A stretch of 64,000 nucleotides of DNA from an uncultured Kordia sp. (GTDB lineage Bacteria > Bacteroidota > Bacteroidia > Flavobacteriales > Flavobacteriaceae). The notes beneath the pieces are model-generated. The model made no database searches. It had not been told where the DNA came from and saw only the letters and a program-made list of their open reading frames with translations. Within the stretch, counting starts at the first letter, position 1; every line of letters starts with the position of its first letter. The stretch spans positions 62,001 to 126,000 of the forward strand of contig NZ_CANLEA010000004.1 of the NCBI RefSeq assembly GCF_947489565.1, read 5' to 3'. This document shows, in pieces, positions 1 through 10,200 of this stretch. Made by a program: the position numbers and the translations under genes.

Positions 1-444
1 TTTTCCATGTTGTATAGCCTTCTCATACACTCTCATTTCTTGATAAACTTGACTTAATTGAATGTTTGTAAAAACGATTCCTCTTAAATTTTTATTCTTC
101 TCTCTAATGTTTAGAGAAGCGAGATAATAGGTTTCGGCCTCTTGATAGTTCTCTTTCCTTTTTTCTAAAGAACCTAACCTGTAGAGACTTTTTGACAAAC
201 CTTTACTGTATGAAATTTTTTCACTAATTCGTTTTGCTTCACTAGCATAAAAACGTGCGATAGAGTCTGTATATTTATATTTAGATGCAAGCCCATTTAG
301 ATAATTAACCTTAGTGGTATCATCTTTCTTATTTTTCAATTCTTCAAATATATCAGTATGTTGACCAAAGCTTATTTGTACAACAAAAAACATAGCAGTA
401 ATCAAAAAAATAGTGTGCAGGCTTTGATTTATTTTAAAATACAT
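1..444 (-). CDS. TPR-containing exported or membrane protein, N-terminal part (runs off the left edge)
   Basis: The minus strand is open from an ATG at 444 to the window edge, giving 148 codons with no stop. The protein starts with a hydrophobic stretch ending in ISFGQ, typical of a flavobacterial signal peptide. Helical TPR-like repeats follow (segments such as SLYRLGSLEKRKENYQEAE). In this group such N-termini usually belong to TPR sensor kinases or TPR/LuxR regulators like the gene at 5057, but the output domain lies outside the window. The reading frame is clear; the function is inferred. Confidence 0.8.
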   Translation of the reverse strand, partial: MYFKINQSLHTIFLITAMFFVVQISFGQHTDIFEELKNKKDDTTKVNYLNGLASKYKYTDSIARFYASEAKRISEKISYSKGLSKSLYRLGSLEKRKENYQEAETYYLASLNIREKNKNLRGIVFTNIQLSQVYQEMRVYEKAIQHGK

Positions 445-567
445 ATTTTGATATCTAGGTATTAAAGTAATGGTGTTTAAGCATTTTTTTTCAAAAAAAT
501 AAACGTACATCTTTCTACTAAGGTAAGAAAAATCTACGTTTACATCATCTAATGTTCTTTTGTAACA

Positions 568-771
568 TTAATCTCCGTCGACAACTACTCTTTTAGGAGG
601 ATCTTGTGAGTTTTTAGTTGGTGGGTCTGGTCTTGTTTTACCACCTCCATCATTACCCGTATTGTCGATAAGATCTATTTGTCCCGTTTCATTTTCATCA
701 ACAAAAGTCATTTCTTGTGGTTCCTTTTGTTGCTTTTTAGTTTTGTTTTTACTCTTGTAATTTTGTTTCAT
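568..771 (-). CDS. Small hydrophilic hypothetical protein (67 aa)
   Basis: This short ORF encodes a very polar protein. Its N-terminus is rich in Lys and Gln, its middle is acidic, and its tail is rich in Gly, Pro and Asp and ends in VVVDGD. It has no signal peptide, membrane segment or cysteine. It lies 123 nt upstream of the TPR gene on the same strand, so the two may be co-transcribed. I do not recognise the family. A small regulator or an unusual peptide precursor are both possible, and it could also be a chance ORF. Confidence 0.45.
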   Translation of the reverse strand: MKQNYKSKNKTKKQQKEPQEMTFVDENETGQIDLIDNTGNDGGGKTRPDPPTKNSQDPPKRVVVDGD

Positions 772-985
772 ATTGCATTACGTTTAGAAATTCTTTACAA
801 ATCTCTTCTCTTTTTAGCTATCATACAATCGTCAAAACATAGGTATTTCTCTCCTCATTTCTGAGGATATAAATACAGCATTTCCAATGATTGACCAGAG
901 TTATCATTTACTACATCTTTGTATAAATTATTAAGACTATATGAAGTGAGAATGCTTTATATCATTTAAGACTGAAGATATTTAA

Positions 986-1258
986 TCAAAGAATAAATCT
1001 GGTAGTATCACTAGTACATTGACTAGAGAAATAGGAGATTTTAAATATGATAATTTGACGACTACACCTTGACTGCACTATATCAAATACAATGTCTTAT
1101 TAGATGATAATGAGTTCATTTATTTAGGTTTTAAGGACTTGATGGAAAGTCAGGTTCATTCTTCAAGAGATATGACCCAGTCTAAAAATAAAGAATTGCT
1201 TTATAAAATGGGTTCAAAGCCAGCTAAAAGAGAGGTTAAAGTTGAGCATTACAAATAG
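986..1258 (+). pseudogene. Decayed C-terminal gene remnant
   Basis: In one frame the DNA reads as protein-like sequence up to a TAG at 1256-1258. It is interrupted by TGA at 1070-1072 and preceded by TAA at 983-985. The longest clean part ends in KMGSKPAKREVKVEHYK and has a normal coding composition, unlike spacer DNA here. There is no start codon for the whole frame. I do not recognise the family. It occupies most of the otherwise gene-free 772-1286 interval just before the TIR-like cassette. Confidence 0.5.
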
Positions 1259-1286
1259 AATATAAATATTGTAATAATAGATTTCT

Positions 1287-2522
1287 ATGAAAAAATCAAT
1301 CTTTGAATCACAATTTGGTAGCGGAAAAATAGGGTTCTTAATACGTAAATTCGAAAATCGTCCAGACCGGAATCAGTTAGTCGAGTTAGTAAAAGACTGT
1401 TTTTTAGAAAAAGGCCTAAAAATTGTCGATGCATTGGAGTACACTTTCCATATACAACTATGGGAAAACATAAAAACATATATGGAGCATTGTAGTTTTG
1501 GAGTCGTAATTATTGACAATTTAACACCCAAAACAGATAATAATTTTAATCCTAATACCTTCTTAGAAATAGGTTACTTATTAGCATTAGGAAAGCCGAT
1601 TTTGATATTATTACAAAATAGCTTGGAACAAAAAATTCCAACCAATATCAAAGCCTTTATATATACAACATTTGACTCACAAGATGTTCATAATGAAAAT
1701 ATTAAGAACATTGTGTTTGAATGGATTGATAAATCACAAGCAAGTCCAGGTTATTTATCAATTTATTTTGAAAAAGATAATGCCGATTTGGATATGATAA
1801 AAAATCTTAAGGTTTTTCTCTCTGAAGTTAAATGTTCTACCATAAGTGATCGAACAACCGAACCTTCTAAAAAAGAAACTAAAGGCTTAAAATCTGCTTC
1901 TGGATTTTTAAAAATTGAATTTAAAGTGAATGATTACAAAAAAGCATTTAAGTTCATGGAAGATTTTAATGCGGGTTATTATAAGCATGCAATAGAAGTT
2001 CAAAAGTATATTAGAAAACTTGATGTAAAAAAGTATTCTGCATTTATTGAAGGAACAACTCCAATCTCAATCATTCCAATCAATCATGAAGAAATCATTT
2101 ATTGTCCAAGAGTATCTATAACTGGGTATGAGAGTGAAATAGTATATGCTACTGAATTATTTGAAAAAAAGAAAACTTCAAATGTTAATGAAATTGAAAT
2201 TGTTATTCTTAGACCTTTTGGTGGCGATAAAGGCTTTCTTTATGTATCAAACTACATGAAATATTCTAATGCTTTTCCTATAAAGATTTATCAAAGCAGA
2301 AAAGATAATATTCCTAGTTTGCCCATTGCTGCAATAGATATTCTTTTTTTAATCATTCACAGGTTCGTTATTACAGAACAAATGCTAACTCACAACCAAC
2401 AGGATAGAACCGAGTATTTAAAAGTTATTGACCTTCACATCGATAAAGTAAAATATATTATTGAAAAAGGAATACAAATAGATGAAGGTATCTCTAGAAA
2501 TATAAAACTTTTTAAACGTTAA
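1287..2522 (+). CDS. Protein with N-terminal TIR-like / NDT-like nucleotide-binding module
   Basis: The first ~150 residues look like a Rossmannoid TIR-like or nucleoside-deoxyribosyltransferase-like fold. A strand (GFLIRKF) is followed by a helix, then FGVVIIDN, then NPNTFLEIGYLLALGKPILIL. The Glu at residue 94 sits where such enzymes carry a catalytic or binding acid. Residues ~160-411 form a second domain I cannot name. There is no signal peptide, so the protein is probably cytosolic. The next gene starts 5 nt after the stop and encodes a related N-terminal module, so the two are almost surely co-transcribed. NAD or nucleotide processing is inferred from the fold, not shown. Confidence 0.75.
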   Translation: MKKSIFESQFGSGKIGFLIRKFENRPDRNQLVELVKDCFLEKGLKIVDALEYTFHIQLWENIKTYMEHCSFGVVIIDNLTPKTDNNFNPNTFLEIGYLLALGKPILILLQNSLEQKIPTNIKAFIYTTFDSQDVHNENIKNIVFEWIDKSQASPGYLSIYFEKDNADLDMIKNLKVFLSEVKCSTISDRTTEPSKKETKGLKSASGFLKIEFKVNDYKKAFKFMEDFNAGYYKHAIEVQKYIRKLDVKKYSAFIEGTTPISIIPINHEEIIYCPRVSITGYESEIVYATELFEKKKTSNVNEIEIVILRPFGGDKGFLYVSNYMKYSNAFPIKIYQSRKDNIPSLPIAAIDILFLIIHRFVITEQMLTHNQQDRTEYLKVIDLHIDKVKYIIEKGIQIDEGISRNIKLFKR

Positions 2523-2527
2523 ATATT

Positions 2528-3784
2528 ATGAAAAAAACATGCTTTGTGATTATGGGATATGGAAAAAAACCAGATCCAGAAACAAAAAGAATTATAAACT
2601 TAGACGAAACTTTTACCGAAATAATAAAACCTACATTTAACAAACTCAAAATTGAGTGCTTCCGATCTTCTGACTTAAAAGAAACTGGAACTATTGATTA
2701 TAAAATGTATGAATATATTTTAAAATCTGACTATGTTTTAGCTGATATTTCAACCTTGAACGCCAATGCTGTATATGAACTTGGTGTAAGACATGCTCTA
2801 CGACCAAACACAACAATTATCATTGCCGAGGACAAACTTACAATCCCTTTCAACTTAAGTCATGTAAAAATCCATAAATACAAACATTTTGGTAAATTTT
2901 TAGCTGCTAAGTCTGTTAAAAATTTTAAAAAATATTTGAAAAATTTAATTCTCAATTTAGAGAATAAACCTCTTGAAACTGATAGTCCTGTATATACTTT
3001 TCTACCTGCACTAAATCCGCCAAGTTTTACAAAACAAGAAATGAGAGAGATAAAAGAGAGCTTGAACAAACCAGATTCGATATCTGAACTAATTGATCTT
3101 GCAGAAAGTAAAAAAAATAAAGGAAAACATACTTCAGCTATAAAATATCTGAACCAAGCACTGAAACAAGTTCCTAACAAACATGATAGTTTTATTATTC
3201 AGCAATTAGCTTTAAACACATATAAATCTAAAGTTCCCAATGTTGTTGATAGTTTGTGGAAAGCTCAAAAAATACTTAAAGCTCTTTCGCCTGAAGAGAC
3301 TACCGATCCTGAAACTTTAGGACTTCTAGGCGCTATATATAAAAGACTATATCAAGAATTAAAAGAAGAAAAATATCTTACGAAATCGTTGCATTATTAT
3401 GAACGTGGTTATTATATAAATCAAGTACAAGATTATTATGTGGGAATAAATGTTGCATTCTTATACATATGGAAGGCGTCTATCAGTAAAAACAAAAAGC
3501 TAAGTCGTTATGCAAACTACGGACAAGCAATTAAGATTTGGAAAGAAATCATTCAGAAATGGGAGAAAAAAATAAACACTGAATATTTTGAAAAAAGAGG
3601 CGATAAAGTCTGGATATATCTAACATTAGCCGAAGCTTATCTTGGAGTTTCTAATGAACAAAAAGAACAAGAATACATCGCGCTAGCTTCTAAGATATCG
3701 AATGTTGATTTTGCCTTAAACAGTTATAAAGAACAAAAAGAAAAACTGACACACATGCTTGAAAAACTAAAAAAGTTGCAATAA
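2528..3784 (+). CDS. TIR/NDT-like module fused to TPR-type sensor (TRAFs-binding / TPR-S like family)
   Basis: The start (MKKTCFVIMGYGKKPD) and the block ADISTLNANAVYELGVRHAL followed by RPNTTIIIAE are hallmarks of a widespread protein type with an N-terminal Rossmannoid domain, here with the conserved Glu at residue 84. The C-terminal ~250 residues are helical repeats, such as KHTSAIKYLNQALKQVPNK and KYLTKSLHYYERGYYIN. This corresponds to the TPR-S or TRAFs-binding region known from predicted NTP-dependent bacterial conflict systems. The protein is probably cytosolic. It sits between two other genes with similar modules. The exact ligand and trigger are unknown. Confidence 0.8.
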   Translation: MKKTCFVIMGYGKKPDPETKRIINLDETFTEIIKPTFNKLKIECFRSSDLKETGTIDYKMYEYILKSDYVLADISTLNANAVYELGVRHALRPNTTIIIAEDKLTIPFNLSHVKIHKYKHFGKFLAAKSVKNFKKYLKNLILNLENKPLETDSPVYTFLPALNPPSFTKQEMREIKESLNKPDSISELIDLAESKKNKGKHTSAIKYLNQALKQVPNKHDSFIIQQLALNTYKSKVPNVVDSLWKAQKILKALSPEETTDPETLGLLGAIYKRLYQELKEEKYLTKSLHYYERGYYINQVQDYYVGINVAFLYIWKASISKNKKLSRYANYGQAIKIWKEIIQKWEKKINTEYFEKRGDKVWIYLTLAEAYLGVSNEQKEQEYIALASKISNVDFALNSYKEQKEKLTHMLEKLKKLQ

Positions 3785-3808
3785 ATAGAGAAATCTAATG
3801 TAAAAACT

Positions 3809-4066
3809 ATGATGCTACTACTCGTCTCTTTAAAATTAATCACATTCATAATTATAATAATAATTGCAGCAGCTAAACTTAATCGAAAGTATAAAAAAGC
3901 AATTTCAAAGAAGAATCTTTCTAAAAATATTATGGAAAAGACACTTCTTAATGATGTGGCCAATAAATTAAGATGGTATAGAAACAGCTTATATATTGCT
4001 ATTTTCATAACATTGCTGTCTATTTTCATTTTTACTTCAGTAAGAATTTCAACAATAAGATTATGA
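3809..4066 (+). CDS. Small two-helix membrane protein (85 aa)
   Basis: Two hydrophobic stretches (about residues 3-22 and 62-80) flank a strongly basic loop. The stop codon overlaps the ATG of the next gene (ATGA at 4063-4066), the usual sign of translational coupling. The start ATG at 3809 is followed at once by another ATG at 3812, and either may be used. It probably anchors or partners the membrane-bound protein encoded next. I do not recognise the family. Confidence 0.65.
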   Translation: MMLLLVSLKLITFIIIIIIAAAKLNRKYKKAISKKNLSKNIMEKTLLNDVANKLRWYRNSLYIAIFITLLSIFIFTSVRISTIRL

Positions 4067-4755
4067 TTACTGTTATATCTGCTATCATGTTTCCTTCTAT
4101 TCTTATAATTTTCATATTGCTGGGATTGAATGATAAGTATAATGTTCTAAATCAACGAAAGGCATTAAAAACTACTTCATTTACAAAAATTAAAGAAGAG
4201 AACAAGCCTTTTTATCTTTATCTAAGAGCATTTGAAGAAGATGGTGAAAAATATCTACCAAGCGGCGCAAACATATATGATGTGTATGAAATAACAGGAA
4301 AAACATTAGAATCTGAAATTGCAGATGCATTACCAGATAAACTTTTAATTACTGTAGGTAGACCCAATGAAGAATTCCCTTATTTAGGAGCCACAAGATT
4401 ATATATTGAAGAAATTGACTGGAGAGAAAAGGTCGAATGGTTAATTACTACAGCTACACTTATTTTTATAAAACCATCTAACACAGATGGATTGCAATGG
4501 GAATTAAAAACTATTTTAAAAAAGAACCTAATTCATAAACTTGTAATTTCTCATCAATTTAGCAATTTTAGAAGTAAAAAACTAAATAAATTCTATTATA
4601 ATGAGTTGAAATATAGCTTGTTATTTATATGTGATATTGAGATGAACAATTATCGTTCAAGATCAAAATACAGTTATTTTACGAAGGACTTACAACACCA
4701 CCAAACAAGATCTTTAAACAAAATTCTGTGTACTTTAAATACGAATAATAGGTAA
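4063..4755 (+). CDS. Membrane-anchored protein with TIR-like module ending in a WEL motif
   Basis: One N-terminal transmembrane helix (residues 3-21) precedes a soluble domain. That domain has the pattern FYLYLRAFEEDGE, then LITVGRPNEEFPYLGATRLY, then DW, then ATLIFIKPSNTDGLQWEL. I know this pattern from bacterial membrane proteins with a Rossmannoid domain. Trp146 and Glu147 sit in the same relative place as the conserved Glu of the two upstream TIR/NDT-like proteins. It overlaps the preceding membrane gene by 4 nt and closes the cassette. A membrane-localised effector or sensor role is inferred. Confidence 0.7.
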   Translation: MITVISAIMFPSILIIFILLGLNDKYNVLNQRKALKTTSFTKIKEENKPFYLYLRAFEEDGEKYLPSGANIYDVYEITGKTLESEIADALPDKLLITVGRPNEEFPYLGATRLYIEEIDWREKVEWLITTATLIFIKPSNTDGLQWELKTILKKNLIHKLVISHQFSNFRSKKLNKFYYNELKYSLLFICDIEMNNYRSRSKYSYFTKDLQHHQTRSLNKILCTLNTNNR

Positions 4756-4898
4756 TAGATAACGATGCTTTTCGATGCGAAACGGTGATTGAAAAAGGTG
4801 CTTTTTATTTTTTCAGGTTTGATACCATTTTTTGTAATAAATGTTCTCTGTCATCTAAAATTTAAATCAAATTATTTTTATCAAATATTGTTATTTCA

Positions 4899-4929
4899 GA
4901 AAGCAATAACTGTAGTTACATTGCTTTTC
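4899..4929. terminator. Hairpin downstream of the TIR-like cassette
   Basis: GAAAGCAAT at 4899-4907 pairs with ATTGCTTTTC at 4920-4929, with one bulge and a 12-nt loop. It lies in the 301-nt gap between the cassette and the next gene. A U-tract follows only weakly, so terminator function is plausible but not certain. Nothing else was seen in the gap before the GTTACC pair. Confidence 0.4.
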
Positions 4930-4994
4930 TCAATTTACGCCAGACTCTTAAAAAAACCTGAAAAATAATCAACTCATAGCAATTTTATGAAGAT

Positions 4995-5011
4995 GTTACC
5001 TATTTGTTACC
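4995..5011. promoter_or_regulatory. Paired GTTACC direct repeat upstream of the TPR/LuxR regulator
   Basis: GTTACC occurs twice with a 5-nt spacer (11-nt period, one helical turn), ending 45 nt before the ATG at 5057. A nearly identical pair lies right after the same gene at 6933-6950. Position and spacing fit an operator for a DNA-binding dimer, possibly the regulator itself. Function is inferred. Confidence 0.45.
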
Positions 5012-5056
5012 TTTTTTGGTTCTTAGTTTTTTCTTTATTTTGTAAAAAATTGAGGT

Positions 5057-6913
5057 ATGCTAAAAAAAGTAGTTTGTGTTCTCGTTCTCGTTTGTACCAT
5101 TAGTATTGGATTTTCACAATCCAAGATAGATTCGCTTAAAACAGTTTTAGAAAAAACTACTGATGATCTAAAAAAAATAACCGTACTTGATGACTTAACT
5201 CAAGAATTAGTTCGCAATAATAATGCAGAACAAGAATCATATCTTAAAGCGTATCTAACCTTAGCAAAAAACCTTAAAGAATTTGATTTAATGGCTTCAA
5301 AATCAAGATTCTTAATTCAATTTTACATTTATAAAGACCAAGCTACTAAAGCCAAAAAATGGTGTGATTCTATACTGCATTTTAAGCCGTTTTTTAAAAA
5401 AGAAAGCTCCGAAGCACATGTACTCTTAAAGCGCGCTGCTATTTTTTACGATCAGGAAAACTATGAAGAAGCCATCAAAGATTATGACAAAGCCACAGTT
5501 TTATTTATGGCATCAAAAGACTCCATTTTTGCGGCTGATGCTTTGTTTTTTAAAGGACAAGCAGCGTCTGACAATAATCAGTTTTTAGAAGCACTAGATA
5601 GTTATAAAGAAGCTTCAAGCCTTTATGAATTGTTAGGCGATCAGCAATATGCCATTTTAGCTGGAGCTGAATTGACTTCGTTATACAATAAAAATGGGTT
5701 TATCGAAAAAAGCATTACCATACGTGAACGATTGATAAAAAAGGCTCGAAATGATAAGGATTATATTTCATTAGCTCAGCTTATTGGACAAAATATTAAT
5801 AGTTATTATAAACTTGGTGATTATGAAAAAATGAAGGTAAACATAGATGCTTTCATTTTGATAAAGGATAGTTCAGATAGTCAATCACTAAAAGAATATT
5901 CGAAATCATTTGCCACCATCTATAAACTATTTTATGCATGTGGAAAGAAAGATAAAACAACCGCAAAAGAATTGATGGATGCTTTATTACTAATTTCAGA
6001 CAGCGACAATGTTTCAAAATATATTCAAAATGATATTTTAGAAGCGAAAGCCGCCTATTATCAACTCATCGAGAATGAAGAAAAACTCATACCAGTTTTA
6101 CAATCATTAGTGGCATCTACCAATACAAATCGATTAAACTCACAAATAAAGGCAAGATCTAAATTGGCTGATATCTACAAAAAAAATGGGCAATATTTGA
6201 AATCGATTGAGTTAAAAGATTACAATAAAAAACTGTCAGACTCCATGAACAGTGCCCAAAAGAACAATAGATTTCTGTTTTATCAATCGCAATTTGAAGC
6301 CGAACGTAAGCAACGTGAGCTTTTGGAAAAGGATGCAAAAATTCAGCAACTACAGATAGAAACAACAAAACGTAATACACTTATTGTAGCGATTGTTTCA
6401 ATTTTTATGATTGCCATTGCCTATTTCTACTTGCGAAACCGACAAAAAATAAAAGAACAAGCCTATCAAAATATTCTGCTCAATAATAAGGTTGCCACAA
6501 AAACGGAGGAGATTAATGAATTATTGACGGAAACTATTCAACACATAAAATCTAAGGAGCGTATTGCTGAGAATCTTCAAAAACTATCTAATGAAAAAGA
6601 AGGCATTACACTAAAAAGTATTATTGCCGATTTAAAAGCCAATAAGGCAGATAATGCAAAACTCTTACTCATTAAACAAAACATCGAGCAAGTTAATTTT
6701 GAGTTTATCAAAAAACTCAAAGAATTACATCCTGAACTCAGTAAGACAGACATAGAAATTTGTTCGTTGGCACGCATAGGATTAAGCCGAAAAGAAATAG
6801 CGAATTTAAGAAATACCTCTATAGATGCCGTGAAAATGTCACGCATTCGCATCAAAAAGAAGCTCAACTTAACTACAGAGCAAGGTCTCGACGACTACAT
6901 TAATTCACTGTAA
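5057..6913 (+). CDS. Membrane-anchored TPR regulator with C-terminal LuxR-type HTH
   Basis: The 618-residue protein has a signal peptide (ending SIGFSQ) and a long periplasmic TPR region (about residues 30-410). A single membrane helix follows near 438-457 (TLIVAIVSIFMIAIAYFYLR), then a coiled coil. The C-terminus is a helix-turn-helix of LuxR/GerE character (ELSKTDIEICSLARIGLSRKEIANL, continuing TSIDAVKMSRIRIKKKL). It would be a one-component transmembrane transcription factor: periplasmic sensing, cytoplasmic DNA binding. Flanking GTTACC pairs suggest autoregulation and control of the large LRR gene downstream. The signal sensed is unknown. Confidence 0.85.
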   Translation: MLKKVVCVLVLVCTISIGFSQSKIDSLKTVLEKTTDDLKKITVLDDLTQELVRNNNAEQESYLKAYLTLAKNLKEFDLMASKSRFLIQFYIYKDQATKAKKWCDSILHFKPFFKKESSEAHVLLKRAAIFYDQENYEEAIKDYDKATVLFMASKDSIFAADALFFKGQAASDNNQFLEALDSYKEASSLYELLGDQQYAILAGAELTSLYNKNGFIEKSITIRERLIKKARNDKDYISLAQLIGQNINSYYKLGDYEKMKVNIDAFILIKDSSDSQSLKEYSKSFATIYKLFYACGKKDKTTAKELMDALLLISDSDNVSKYIQNDILEAKAAYYQLIENEEKLIPVLQSLVASTNTNRLNSQIKARSKLADIYKKNGQYLKSIELKDYNKKLSDSMNSAQKNNRFLFYQSQFEAERKQRELLEKDAKIQQLQIETTKRNTLIVAIVSIFMIAIAYFYLRNRQKIKEQAYQNILLNNKVATKTEEINELLTETIQHIKSKERIAENLQKLSNEKEGITLKSIIADLKANKADNAKLLLIKQNIEQVNFEFIKKLKELHPELSKTDIEICSLARIGLSRKEIANLRNTSIDAVKMSRIRIKKKLNLTTEQGLDDYINSL

Positions 6914-6932
6914 GTCAATACATTAATTTTTT

Positions 6933-6950
6933 GTTACCTCATTTGTTACC
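6933..6950. promoter_or_regulatory. Second paired GTTACC direct repeat, upstream of the LRR locus
   Basis: GTTACC TCATTT GTTACC has a 6-nt spacer and lies 20 nt after the regulator's stop. It matches the element at 4995-5011 except for one extra spacer base. It precedes the small ORF at 7050 and the LRR gene at 7225. Confidence 0.45.
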
Positions 6951-7049
6951 TATGAAAATAGGGACAATTCCTCTTTCCTATTCTACTTTTGAGTTATAGG
7001 TCATTCGCGCTATATGCTAATGTACATACTATACAAATGAATTCAGTTA

Positions 7050-7190
7050 ATGAGCAAAAAGACAAAACATAAAAGTATAAACAAAAAAACAACGTGTTTG
7101 AATATTCTCAAACATCAGTATATGTTTTTGAAAAATCATTTAACAGAATTAAATCAACTCAAAGAAAAACTTAACAAACTAAAAAAATGA
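7050..7190 (+). CDS. Possible small basic protein (46 aa)
   Basis: The ORF runs from ATG at 7050 to TGA at 7188-7190. The product is very Lys-rich with a leucine-heptad tail (LKNHLTELNQLKEKLNKLKK) that could form a coiled coil. It ends 34 nt before the giant LRR gene and begins 99 nt after the GTTACC pair. No homologue is recognised; it may be a real small gene or a translated leader. It is the only coding candidate in the 6914-7224 gap. Confidence 0.4.
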   Translation: MSKKTKHKSINKKTTCLNILKHQYMFLKNHLTELNQLKEKLNKLKK

Positions 7191-7224
7191 CTATCACAAG
7201 TCAGCACATAAAAATTGATGGAAT

Positions 7225-10200
7225 ATGAAAACTAAATTACTACACCTACTTTTATTTACATTTTTTACTATTTCAAATTATTCGCAAACGTACACTTCAA
7301 TTCCGGATTCAAATTTTGAATCGGCTTTAGAAGACTTGGGCTATGATAATATTCCAAATGATGGTCAAGTGCTAACTGCTACTATTGAAACTATCATCGA
7401 TTTAGATATAAGCAACCAAAATATTTCTGATTTAACTGGTATAGAAGCGTTTCGAGATTTACAGAATTTAAACATAAATGACAATTCCATAACTGATCTT
7501 GACTTAACAGGCATTTCCAATCTATTTGCATTTCAAGCGAAAAATAACGGATTGAGTATACTCGATGTTTCTACTCATAGTAATCTGAATCAGTTACAGC
7601 TAGATGATAATAACCTTAATATGTTAGACCTGAGTAATAATGGCAGTTTGATGGAGCTCTCGTTACAGGATAATACTTTTACAAGTATACATCTGAGTAA
7701 TAATAGTCAGTTGCAAACTTTAAACCTCACGAATAACAATCTCCTGAGCATTGATGTAACGAATAATACGATGTTGTCACAAGTGTTTCTAAATAATAAT
7801 ATGCTCACCGAATTAGATGTGAGTAATCTATCCAATCTTACTACGCTGGAAGCAGAAAACAATATGTTAAGTATTCTCAATCTTAAAAATGGAAACAACA
7901 CGAATATTGCAAGTCTCAATATTGATAACAATCCTGATCTTTTCTGCATACTTGTAGATGATGTAATCTTTGCTGAGTCAAATTTTTCAAACGGCAATCC
8001 TAACCTCTACTTCACTGAAACTAGTTGTTACACAGCTATTCCCGATGTTAATTTTGAAACTGCATTAGAAAATTTAGGCTATGACGATATTCCAAATGAT
8101 GGACAAGTGCCTACAGGATTGATTTTTCAAATAAGTGATTTAAACATTATGAATGCTTCTATTCAAGACTTGACAGGAATTGAAGATTTTGTGGCACTTA
8201 TGAATCTTACTGTTGATGGCAATTCAATAACACAATTAGATCTTACCAATAATACTTTTTTGCAAAATTTAGAAGCGCAAAACTGCAGTATTCAAACTAT
8301 TGACATTACTGGATTATCAAATTTATCACAGTTACTATTAGCAAATAATACACTTACAAGTTTAGATTTGTCTACAGTTTCAGCACTAAATGTTATTGAC
8401 CTTAGTAGTAATAATCTTGATAATTTAAATCTCAAAAATGGAAATAATAGTGCGATCTCTGAGTTAGATCTACGCTCCAACCCAAATTTGCAATGTGTTC
8501 AAATTGACGATTTAAACCTACTGAATAATTCTAATGTCATTTTTGACAGTCAAACAAATTTTACCACAGAAACCTATTGTAATTATACAGCTATTCCTGA
8601 CGCCAACTTTGAGTCAGCTTTAAATGTATTAGGGTATGATGATACGCCAGGCGATAGCCAAGTACCTACAGTATTAATTTCAGGAGTCACCAGTTTGGAT
8701 GTCATGAATGCTTCCATCACAGATTTAAGTGGAATAGAAGACTTTGAATCACTCACAACACTTCAGATTACAAATAATAACATCAACACGTTAGACCTCA
8801 GCAATAATGCACAGCTACAAACCTTATTGGCAATAGACTGTAACATTCAAAACTTAAATCTTGATGGGTTAACAAATCTTACGCAATTAACATTACAGTT
8901 TAATTCATTGACTAGTTTAGACTTATCTACAAATACTGCTATAAGTTCTATGAATATAAGCAGCAATGATCTTACCTATTTAAACTTACAAAACGGAAAT
9001 AATTCTGTTATTACCTTGCTTGATATACGATTCAACTCAAATTTAGAATGTGTTTTAGTGGATGATTTAAATGTATTGACTACTGCAACTGTGTATAATG
9101 ATAGTCAAACAAACTTCACTACTACAAACTATTGCGATTATACTGCGATTCCTGATAGCAATTTTGAAGCAACCTTAGAAACGCTAGGATATGATGATAT
9201 TTCTGGTGATGGACAAGTGCCTACTGACTTAATCGAAACCCTAACAACCTTAAATGTTAGCAGCAAAAATATTTCTGATCTCACAGGAATTGAGGATTTT
9301 GTAGCATTGACAGAACTAAATGTTTCCAACAATAATTTGACAACTGTATCACTAACTACACTCACCAATCTTGGAATTTTAGATGCGGAAGCCAACGCCT
9401 CTTTGACGAGTTTGGACGTATCAGGAAATACCCAATTGGAACAACTTATAGTAGAAGATTGTGCTTCATTAACTACTTTGAATCTGAGCACAAATATTAT
9501 ATTAGAAGACTTAATCGCTAACCAAACTAATCTATCTTCTATCACATTTGGGAACCTAACAAATCTATCAAGCATTGATTTTAGTGGAAGTAATTTAACT
9601 AGTTTAGATGTATCAGCACTTACAGCGCTAACAAGTCTGGATGTGAGAGGCAATCAATTAATCAGTTTAAATATTGCCAACGGAAACAATACCAATTTTA
9701 CTAGTTTTGATGCAAGAGATAATGCAAACTTAAAATGTATAGCCGTTGACGATCCTACTTTTGCTACAGCAAATTTTGCAAACATCGATGGACAAACTAC
9801 ATTTCGACAAACTAGTTGTTACACTGCCATTCCCGACGCCAATTTTGAAGCAGCACTTACAGCATTGGACTACGACGATATTCCTAATGACGGTCAAGTA
9901 CCAACGCAACTAATTGAAGGTGTTACAAGTTTAGATGTCAATTCGTTATCCATAGCAGATTTAACAGGAATAGAAGATTTTGCTGCATTAACATTCTTAA
10001 ATGCGAATAACAATCTACTCACAAGTTTAGATGTCACCGCAGTGATAACGTTGGAGACATTATTAGTATCCACAAACAATCTTACATCAATTGATCTCAG
10101 TACGTTGACACAGTTGACAAGATTTCAAGGACGATTGAATCTATATACATCTTTAGATTTTAGTAATAACGCACTATTAGACAATTTAAATGTGGATACC

